From the NCBI GenBank assembly GCA_049999805.1, contig JBNGIO010000987.1, positions 1-25,193 on the forward strand: a stretch of 25,193 nucleotides of DNA, in the 5' to 3' direction. Under the pieces are notes generated by a model. That model saw only the letters and a program-made list of their open reading frames with translations, made no database searches and was not told the DNA's origin. The position numbers were made by a program, and so were the translations under genes. Shown piece after piece: positions 17,864 through 25,193 of the stretch. The stretch comes from Folioceros fuciformis (Eukaryota; Anthocerotophyta; Anthocerotopsida; Anthocerotales). Within the stretch, counting starts at the first letter, position 1. Every line of letters starts with the position of its first letter.

Positions 17864-20455
17864 ATGCAGATGGGCTTTCGTGGGCCTACATCAAACTCCA
17901 GGGATGCAAGGTACGAAAGATGCCTAACGGTGGAAGCCGTGAGCCAAGTATGTTGTCAGGGGCAGCTCACTGAGGCTGTAGAGGTGCTGGGAGTTCTGGT
18001 ACAAACAGACTGCTGGATACCTCAGTCTCTCTTCTATACTTTGTTGAAAAGCTGCGTGGTTCACAAGGATCTGGTTCTGGGTCGCCGTCTCCATGCTCTA
18101 ATCATTAGAGGGGGATACATATCGGACACGTTCTTGTGCAACCACATTATGAGAATGTATGCTTCAAATGGAAGGTTGCAAGACGCGATGGAGGTGTTCA
18201 CCTTGGTTGCCAAGCCAGATGTCTTTACGTGGTCTGCCATAATTTCTGCACATGTTCAACACGGGCAAGATAAGCAGGCTATAGTATTGTATCATAGGAT
18301 GCGGAGGTCAAGTGTGAAGCCCGATGCTCATGGGTTTGTAGCAGCACTTCAGGCCTGTGGGAGGGGAGCAGACTTGAGATCTGGGCAGCAGGTGCATGCT
18401 GATGTGTTGGCGAGTGGTGTCGAGTCTAATTTGTTTGTTTCCAGTTGCTTGGTGGACATGTACGCCAAGTGTGGTTGCTTGGAAGACGCTCAGAGAGTGT
18501 TTGATGGACTTGGTGAAAGGAACGTGGTGATCTGGAACGCGATGATAGCAGCTTATGCCCAACAGGGCATGGGGCAGGAAGCCCTTCGACTCTACAGGGC
18601 TATGCAAGATGAAGGGGTAGTTGGACCCAGTTCTGTGACATTTGTGTGCCTCTTGCAGGCATGTGGGAGTGTGGGCGTCCTGGCGTTGGAGAAGGGGAAG
18701 CAGCTTCATGCACAGATTCAGGAACGAGGACTTCTGGCTGAAGTGTTTGTAGCCAACAGTTTGGTAGACATGTATGCTAAGTGTGGCAGCATACAGGATG
18801 CTCAGGGTGTGTTTGATGGCCTTGGTCAGAAAGATGTAGTCACGTGGAACGCCATGATCGCAGGATATTCCCAGCAGGGGATGGGGCAGGAAGCGCTTGA
18901 TCTTTACAGGGGTATGCAAGAAGAAGGCATCGTTGTCCCCGATTCTGTGACATTTGTGTGTCTCCTACTTGCAAGCGCACTTGTTGGCAGTCCAGCCTTG
19001 GAGACCGGAAGGCAGCTTCATGAACAAATCAGAGAACAAGGACTTCAACGTCATGTGATTGTGGCCAACAGTTTGGTGAACATGTATGCAAAGTGTGGCA
19101 GCCTAGAGGATGCTCGAGCCATATTCGATATCCTCCCCGAGAAAGATGTGGTGACCTGGAGTGCCATGATATCTGGATATTCCCAGCAGGGCATGGGGCA
19201 TGAAGCACTCCACCTGTACAGGGCTATGCAAGACGAAGGCAGTGTTGCACCCGGTTGTGTGACATTTGTCTGCCTGCTGCAGGCATGCGCAACTGTGGGG
19301 CCCCCAGCTTTGGAGATGGGGAAGCAGCTTCATGTAACGATTAGAGAACAAGGTCTTCAAGCGGATCTGCTGTTGAATGGTAGCTTGGTGTGCATGTACG
19401 CAAAATGCGGCAGCCTGGAGGGTGCTCGTGGCGTATTTGACAGCCTGCATCAGAAAGATGTGGCGACATGGAATGCCATGATTGGAGGGTATTCCCAACA
19501 GGGTATGGGGCAGGAGGCCCTTGGTCTTTACAGGGCTATGCGAGAAAGTGTTGTTGCACCTGACTCAATTACATTTGTCTGCCTCCTGCAAGTTTGCGCA
19601 AATTTAGCAGCTTTGCATGTGGGAAGGCAGCTACACGCCCATATCAAAACGCAAGGACTTCAAGAGGATGTGCTTATAGCCAGCGGCTTGATAAGCATGT
19701 ACGGGAAGGCTGGGAGTATGGTCGATGCCCAGCAGGTGTTTGATGCGTTGCCCAGAAGGGAAATTGTCACCTGGAGTGCACTGGTCGCAGGATACGCTCG
19801 TCAAGGACTGAGTAAAGAGGTCTTTGACCTGTTCGTCAGCATGAGACAAGATGGCATACAGCCAGATGGCGTCATGTTTCTGAGTGTTTTAACAGCATGC
19901 AGTCATACAGGTCTAGTGAGCAAGGGGCAAGAGTACTTTGATTCTATGAGCAGACGGTATGGCATCACGCCCACAGTGGATCACTACACTTGCATGGTGG
20001 ATCTTCTAGGTCGTGCCGGTCAATTGGGCGAGTCACTAGCTTTGATAAGGACGATGCCTGTATTGCCCAACAAAGCAATCTGGCACGCGCTATTGAGTGC
20101 TTGTCGGAAATGGAGCAACGTGGAGATGGGCCTCCATGCTTTCAATGAAGCAGTGACACTAGACAAGAAAGATGCTGCAGCGTATGTGCTGATGTCGAAC
20201 ATATACTCTGGTGCCCAAATGTGGGAGCAGGCACTGGCGTTGCAGGCACGGAGGACAGGAATGGGCGCCCGGAAGCAGCCTGGCAAGAGTTTCTGGACAG
20301 ACATGGAGGGACTGGTGCATAGCTTTCTAGTTGGGGATAAGATGCATCCAGAAATTGAAGGGATACATGCAAGTCTGAATCAGCTTCTTCGCAGTATGAC
20401 GCAAGTGGGGCAGGTGCCGCCTTTGCACCAGGTAATAGAAACGAAAATGAGCTGA
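17864..20455 (+). CDS. PLS-class pentatricopeptide repeat protein with E1/E2 motifs, truncated before DYW (PPR gene 2)
   Basis: An intronless frame of 863 aa from the ATG at 17864; a second ATG at 17870 aligns with the inner start of its paralogue. Role: predicted organellar RNA-binding protein of the PLS class. P motifs start near residues 120, 221, 325, 429, 533 and 634, one triplet fewer than gene 1, with 104-residue spacing in the centre. L and S motifs carry CLLQACGSVG and MYAKCGS strings. P2-L2-S2 (CMVDLLGRAGQLGES) leads to E1 (IWHALLSACRKWSNVEMG) and E2 (AYVLMSNIYSGAQMWEQA). The PG-box-like tail continues VHSFLVGDKMHPEIEGIH and stops after GQVPPLHQVIETKMS. This is where a DYW domain would begin in longer relatives. 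No DYW remnant is visible after the stop. It is paralogous to gene 1 throughout (for example the shared SLFYTLL/TLFYTLL start and RGADL..GQQVHAD). The target RNA is unknown. Confidence 0.95.
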   Translation: MQMGFRGPTSNSRDARYERCLTVEAVSQVCCQGQLTEAVEVLGVLVQTDCWIPQSLFYTLLKSCVVHKDLVLGRRLHALIIRGGYISDTFLCNHIMRMYASNGRLQDAMEVFTLVAKPDVFTWSAIISAHVQHGQDKQAIVLYHRMRRSSVKPDAHGFVAALQACGRGADLRSGQQVHADVLASGVESNLFVSSCLVDMYAKCGCLEDAQRVFDGLGERNVVIWNAMIAAYAQQGMGQEALRLYRAMQDEGVVGPSSVTFVCLLQACGSVGVLALEKGKQLHAQIQERGLLAEVFVANSLVDMYAKCGSIQDAQGVFDGLGQKDVVTWNAMIAGYSQQGMGQEALDLYRGMQEEGIVVPDSVTFVCLLLASALVGSPALETGRQLHEQIREQGLQRHVIVANSLVNMYAKCGSLEDARAIFDILPEKDVVTWSAMISGYSQQGMGHEALHLYRAMQDEGSVAPGCVTFVCLLQACATVGPPALEMGKQLHVTIREQGLQADLLLNGSLVCMYAKCGSLEGARGVFDSLHQKDVATWNAMIGGYSQQGMGQEALGLYRAMRESVVAPDSITFVCLLQVCANLAALHVGRQLHAHIKTQGLQEDVLIASGLISMYGKAGSMVDAQQVFDALPRREIVTWSALVAGYARQGLSKEVFDLFVSMRQDGIQPDGVMFLSVLTACSHTGLVSKGQEYFDSMSRRYGITPTVDHYTCMVDLLGRAGQLGESLALIRTMPVLPNKAIWHALLSACRKWSNVEMGLHAFNEAVTLDKKDAAAYVLMSNIYSGAQMWEQALALQARRTGMGARKQPGKSFWTDMEGLVHSFLVGDKMHPEIEGIHASLNQLLRSMTQVGQVPPLHQVIETKMS
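18524..19765 (+). repeat. Periodic PLS-triplet array (PPR gene 2)
   Basis: P motifs spaced mostly 104 residues apart make a 312-bp DNA period over four triplets. The blocks QQGMGQEAL and MYAKCGSL recur almost unchanged. The array is related to the one in the neighbouring divergent gene, read on the opposite strand, so the two loci form large imperfect inverted repeats around about 17.7 kb. Confidence 0.8.
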
Positions 20456-22058
20456 ACAACCTGGGTAATGGTGACACCAGTTTGGATCACCATCCGCAGT
20501 TGAAACATTTTGCAGGTTTTCAGTGATGGCTACAGTCCAAGGCCCACAAGTTGAACAGAAACAAGTAGAAGGCAAACTACCATCTACGAAGGTGCAAGTG
20601 GGATCTGGAGAGAGACGGATGAGTATGTCAGGGACTACTACAAGTGGTACTCTGACACATTTCATGTATTTGACAGAAGTCTAACCTGAGCAAGCTGTAC
20701 TGAACCATGCATGCTGTGTGAAATCTTTGTTTTGGTTTCATCATGGTACGAGGACATTAGAATTCATGCTTCAGAGTTCCTGATTGCTTGCTTTGCTCAG
20801 TTGTGTTGGACTCTAGCCTATTTTCACGTGCACGCAGGTACTCTAGTAGCTTGTTCAACGACGGATTCGGAATGGAGTTGCAAGGGCTTACTGACGGCCA
20901 GATGCTGCTTCGCGTCTGGACTTTTTCGCTTGCAGATGGAATTCCCAGCGATAGTGTCCCGTTGGATTCCGAGTTCTGAGCGTTGTGGTCAGGGAAAGCT
21001 CTTATGGTTCGTCATCTGCTTGCAGCCACTACTACAAAGGCAACTTCTGGTTCTGCGGCCAGTCATTTCCTTCGCTTGGTAAGGATTTGCGGCCTTATTG
21101 CGTTTCGTTGTTGTCGCTCAAGTTCGGAATGGCTACAGGAGACCTTGCTGGATGAAGGTCGGTGGCTGCAGAAGGACAGTTTAATTTAAGTCCACCAAGG
21201 ACTGCGGCCTCGTTGCATGGCTGATTTTATGAGCAGCGATTTATCCTCGAATTTCTTATAACAAAATAAAGTTGTCATATTTATATATTATTGATTTGTA
21301 AAATATATCTTCTAGACGAATATCATATATTATACTACTGTATTGTTAAGCGTGCAAAATAAGGGGACGAACCACAACTCTTGGTACGGCACGAAATTAT
21401 GAGGGGGTCTAACCCGACTTCTCCAATGTGAACTGTGTGATCACACGCCTTACTTGCATGTCCCGCGTCGCTGGATTCTTGTCCTTTCTTTTCACGGGTA
21501 AATAAATTTTATTTTCTTTCTATAATAAGGTCCCTTTTTCCACCCAACGATACTCTGTCCTGCCAGTCTGTCGAGAGGAAACTAGGGCGCGTTGGCGGGG
21601 ATTTGCGGGTATCACGCAGGGCAGTGAGGACGGAATGCGTGGATCGGAGCCAAGAGCATGAAATTGCGCAGAGACCACTAGCCGGGGCGTCATCAACGTT
21701 CACCTTGTCTCTTCGCGGAGTAACTTCAGCAATTCCTGCGCAGCAGCGACATGGACGGTGATCTGGTAAATATGTTGTAAGCACATACCTGAGCCGGAGC
21801 CCTGAGACTGATCTTCCACCATAAAAAGAAAGTTCCTGACAAGCGAGTTATGACATTTGCACAAAATAGAGTTCCTGACAAGCGAGTTATGACAATTGCA
21901 CAAAGCACCTGCAAGTTCAATGCGAGTGTCTGTCAAGTGCACTGGCACCATGCAGACATTAAGAGTATTGAATGTCAGATATCAAGGCTATCATACTGTA
22001 CAAGTTTCTCTAGTGCTGACGCACTTCCTGAACCAGTCAGGAGCCAGTGTGACCTCAT
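20456..22058. other. Intergenic region between convergent PPR gene 2 and HAT1
   Basis: The region holds the 3' flanks of two convergent genes. Small open frames around 20711-21189 show no known family. An AT-rich patch at about 21240-21350 includes AATAAA at 21265-21270. TTTATT around 21508-21516 would read as AATAAA for the minus strand. Both lie far from the respective stop codons, so their role in polyadenylation is uncertain. A 39-bp tandem duplication sits at 21831-21908. Confidence 0.5.
21831..21908 (+). repeat. Near-perfect tandem duplication, 39-bp unit x2
   Basis: Copies at 21831-21869 and 21870-21908 share AGTTCCTGACAAGCGAGTTA followed by TGACA.TTGCACAAA. They differ at one internal position and near the 3' end. 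The repeat lies downstream of HAT1 and is non-coding. Confidence 0.9.
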
Positions 22059-24707
22059 CTATCGTTCAATCAGGAAATTTGCCTTCAGGAAAAGGGAAGT
22101 GTCAATCCCACCTAACTGATCACCTCTGCTCTCACACCACAGACACACTCTTCTGGCAACCGTCTCAAGTTCTTCTTCTCTGTCCTTCAATAATGCCTCC
22201 ACAGCCTCCTTCACCTTGGCAGGATCTGGTTTACCCTCCTCTTCACCTGGAGGGCATTCATACGCCACGTTCTCCTCGTCGTCACCAGCATGTGCCTTGA
22301 AAACGGCCACCGCTTCTTGAGGGAGGACTGGCAGCATAACAAAGGTTCTATCATTTCCATATTCATTGAATGTGTCGATAACACACTTCCTCCGATTACC
22401 CTTCTCGCTCATCTTGGCTTTGCCTACAATTTCAGACGTGAGCCGCGAAACAAGCAGCTGCTTGAAGACATTTCCCACTGCATCACTAGAGGGCAGGCAT
22501 AAGTACAAGAGGACCTCCCAACATCTCCTCAGTTGGGTCTTCGATATTTTGAATGTTGACCTTGCACGCTCAACAAAAGATGATGGAGGGAGAAGTACAC
22601 CCTTTGCGTCAGTGACATCCCCAACACCTGTCACCGAACACTGGTCACCAGCGTTCTCCCCTCCGGAAATGCTGTGCTCCACGTGACTCTGTATTCGTGA
22701 AATTGCTTCTTTTAATGCAGACTTGGCTGGGTCGAAAGAAATCAAGCGCAAGACATCCATGGATTCCCGCAATGTCTGTAAAGACTCAGAGGGGTCCTCC
22801 ATTGTCACATCAAAGCAACCCCTATTGTCGGCACTGGCGTTGAGAGTCTCCAACAAATGGCGCCCATATCCCTTTCCCTGGTAAGATGGTAATACTAGAA
22901 TCTGCATGCAGCCAACGGAAAGTGCAGCTGATAAGGCATCATAGCCCTTCCCAAAAAGAGCACGTGGAGTACACCAGTTCTTTACCTGACTAAGACGAAG
23001 CCTTGTGCTCTCTGGATGGCGATAGAAGTTGTAAACAGTGGCCGATCCAATCACCTTCAAAGAGGCCACTTTACGCTGTTTCTCTGCGGGTGGCTGAATG
23101 CAAACATATATTTCCCAGCGTGGATCCTTAACATCAATTTCGCTTGCTCCTGATCATGTACAATTAGTCAACAGGAGTGATTGGCAGGTAGCCCGTCAAT
23201 TTGGACAAAACGAAATGAATTCAGCGAGAATCAGGATCGCCCTTACCATCAATAAAGAGCAAGGCTAGTGAGGACATTCGTTCTTGCCACTCCCTCACTT
23301 CCTTATTCAAGATTTTGAAGCGGGCAATCTATGAAAAGGACTCCAATATGTCAGTTACCTGAGGATATTTGCAACATACCACCTACAAACACAATAAATA
23401 CAGAACGAGAACGAGGAGTTCTGAACTCTCGTTTCCGAGATACACACACCCTTTCAATACCTCACAACGAGTGCCTGCGTCATCTCCTGATAGATCTGGC
23501 TCACGAAAATCTGCCACAAGCTCTCCATGGTTTTTTCTCATTTCCCTGTCAGCACGAGGAACAGTGTAATGAGTTGCTATGACAGGGAAGAAAACATGGA
23601 TGATGACGTCCACCGAGAAGTTGCTATCTCCATCTACAACAATAACAGTCTCTTATAGGAGAGCATGCAAAGTCCAAACCACAGTTGAAGGCTATCTTAC
23701 TCGAATGAACTTGAGTAGACGGAGAAGTTGTGGATAAATTCTTCACGGCTTTGGACTAGACCGAACTTAAACATGTCCTGAAGTTTCATCGCGAGGGTCA
23801 ATGAGCTGATGTCGCAATCAAACGCAGAACTGGAACCAGCCAGAGGCACAGACACACCTTCAACTTTTCTCGGATGTCGGTAGTAAACCTTCCCGGCGCA
23901 ACAGTCTGCAAGAAGAACCGCTTAAAATCAAAAGCAGTGCAGCAAACAGCAGCTCAAGTTGTCACCTCGCGTGAAACGGCCTGACAACGAGCAGACACTG
24001 CACGGGTCATTCACATCACCTGATTTTTGCTTTCGAACTGGATGTCTGCATAAACGTGCAAGGAAGCAGCATGTATCCAGACATCGATCTGCCACAAAGG
24101 TATCCACTTGCTAAAGACCGAGCTTTTGATGTCACAAACTCACTGAACGGTGAGAACAAGTGCAAGCCACAAGCTTCGGGCACACACCACACACCTTGAG
24201 ACCCCTGTAGCCATATATGCGTCCATCCTCTCCAAAGTACCGATGGATGTACACCGGAGAAAATGCAGAACCGCCACTCGTAGAGACCCCCTCCTGCTGC
24301 ACATCGTCCGCCCTGCTGACTGCCACAACGCCAAGACACAGCAATTCAGGTGACAAGCACTAGTCCAGCTACGCCAGTTAGGTGGGCAACACACCACGTA
24401 CAAGACCTCATCGAAACCTCGCGCACGACAAACCAGGGACGAGAGAAGCAGGGCTAACCTAAGTGCAGCTTGATACAGTCAGTGGCCAGCAAAAACGAAG
24501 GTTCTCCTTCTGCACGTAGAATGCACCGGGAAAACAAACCACATGGTGAGGCAACAGCTCTTCACAACTTCCCCGCCAAAATATCCGCAATTCGCATCAC
24601 GGCTTGTAAGAAGAAGGCAGGCAGCACTCACCAGCTTGAAAGCCAACCCTGCGTCGCTTGGCAGGCGACTTGACGGACGCGGACGGGCCGCCTCCAGATT
24701 TCTTCAT
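22059..24707 (-). CDS. HAT1: Histone acetyltransferase type B catalytic subunit (HAT1/HAG2), 10 exons
   Basis: This enzyme acetylates newly made histone H4 (K5/K12) before chromatin assembly. Exons in transcript order: 24707-24632, 24509-24459, 24319-24195, 24088-24020, 23905-23858, 23777-23701, 23623-23608 (tentative), 23328-23247, 23149-22986, 22901-22059. Phases join to 516 aa. The ATG at 24707 opens a basic, NLS-like leader (SPAKRRRV, 14-21). Further matches are DCIKLHLVS in exons 2-3, YFGEDGRIYGYRGLK in exon 3, LHVYADIQFES in exon 4, VREWQERMSSLALLFIDG in exon 8, and IDVKDPRWEIYV plus NFYRHPESTRLRLSQ in exon 9. Exon 10 carries the acetyl-CoA loop QGKGYG (244-249), the probable catalytic Glu in VTMEDPS (Glu271) and the FVERARSTFKISKTQLRRCWE C-terminal helix region. 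The C-terminal tail after VARRVC is longer than I expect. Splicing around exons 6-8 is the least certain part. Confidence 0.94.
22902..22985 (-). other. 84-nt in-frame HAT1 intron 9 (exitron candidate)
   Basis: The segment starts GTAAAGAAC and ends GCATGCAG on the minus strand. It sits between LRLSQ and ILVLPSYQGKG, which are contiguous in HAT1 proteins. It is 84 nt long, a multiple of three, and has no stop codon, so retention would insert 28 residues without breaking the frame. Confidence 0.85.
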
Positions 24708-25193
24708 CACGACTACGCGTCAACAAAGCTTGCCGCCCAACGTAGAAAGGGATCTGCATATGTGGCGGGAATTGGAAGCAGGTGTGGAGTGGATCCGACC
24801 CCTGCGTGCATGAGGAGGAGCCGTGCGTGCATGCGGGGGACCCTCGATTCCCAAGACCCTCTCCCTCTCGTCGCCACCATACGGGCTTTCCCGCCACCCA
24901 CCATGAAGCTCACATTTTTATTTTTTAAAACACTGAGAGAAAACTGGCTGAGCTTCGAAATAGAGGTGTTAAGCGTTAATAACGTTGCATGGGGTGAGCG
25001 AGGGACGCAGGTGGCAGCAGGTAGTAGGTAGTAGGTAGTACATACATACATAGGCTACTGGTAGGTAGTAAAGTAAAGTGGAGGTGAGTGAGTGAGGAGA
25101 AAAGGCGAGTGGTAGGCAGGTTAGAGTAGGTGGGTAGGAAAAGGCACGAGGCAGAGGGTATGTACGTAGAAGGAAGGGCGGTCGGTGTATATG
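24708..25193 (-). promoter_or_regulatory. Upstream region of HAT1
   Basis: This 486-bp flank should hold the 5' UTR and promoter of HAT1. An A/T-rich patch at about 24911-24930 (TTTTAAAAAATAAAAA when read on the minus strand) is the only TATA-like element, about 210 bp before the ATG. The far end is low-complexity repeat. No gene was recognised on the plus strand. Confidence 0.4.
25019..25070 (+). repeat. Microsatellite: GTAG/GTA and CATA units
   Basis: GTAGTAGGTAGTAGGTAGTA is followed by CATACATACATA and more GTAGGTAGTA. Low-complexity G/A/T-rich sequence continues to the window edge. Confidence 0.85.

Noticed and set aside
20711-21189. Overlapping small open frames after PPR gene 2
   Set aside because: No known motif and no sign of a DYW remnant. 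They most likely lie in 3' UTR or spacer.
22059-23069. Reading the HAT1 3' part as one uninterrupted 336-aa protein
   Set aside because: The 28 residues between LRLSQ and ILVLPSYQGKG are absent from HAT1 proteins and are bounded by good GT...AG sites, and the frame would begin at a GTG. They are better explained as an intron plus upstream exons.

Overview
The window is nuclear DNA of a streptophyte plant. Three lines of evidence support this: many short spliceosomal introns with GT...AG ends, two large PLS-class pentatricopeptide-repeat (PPR) genes, and plant-type orthologues of VPS54, PHR2 and HAT1/HAG2. The density of five genes in 25 kb, the moderate-to-high GC, the intron lengths (about 70-290 nt) and the highly regular PLS-PPR arrays suggest a compact genome. 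A seed-free land plant (bryophyte, hornwort or lycophyte) or a streptophyte alga is plausible, but the species cannot be decided from sequence alone. No rRNA, convincing tRNA, CRISPR array or intact mobile element was found.

Layout: 1-2350 is upstream or intergenic DNA with no recognisable gene. 2351-8127 (+) is an 18-exon gene for VPS54, a GARP tethering-complex subunit; I rebuilt it exon by exon with continuous phase into 1091 codons. 8128-10649 is a long spacer with two exon-like islands, then an AT-richer, poly-G-containing stretch with short tandem duplications. 10650-12272 (-) is an intronless PHR2-type photolyase/cryptochrome-like gene. 12273-14517 is a spacer without a recognisable gene. 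14518-17568 (-) and 17864-20455 (+) are two divergent, paralogous, intronless PLS-E PPR genes that share a short promoter region. 20456-22058 is a spacer with an AT-rich patch and a 39-bp tandem duplication. 22059-24707 (-) is a 10-exon gene for the type B histone acetyltransferase HAT1/HAG2, rebuilt to 516 aa. 24708-25193 is its upstream region and ends in a GTAG/CATA-type microsatellite.

The genes are not an operon or pathway. They are independent nuclear genes for endosome-to-Golgi transport, flavoprotein/blue-light biology, organelle RNA processing (two genes) and histone acetylation. The most interesting items are: the inverted PPR duplicate pair, with 312-bp periodic triplets, different triplet counts, diverged predicted RNA-recognition codes and C-termini ending before a DYW domain; an 84-nt in-frame intron in HAT1 directly before the acetyl-CoA motif (exitron candidate); a possible 16-nt HAT1 microexon; and the half-length FAD domain of PHR2. 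I did not find a clearly unprecedented system.
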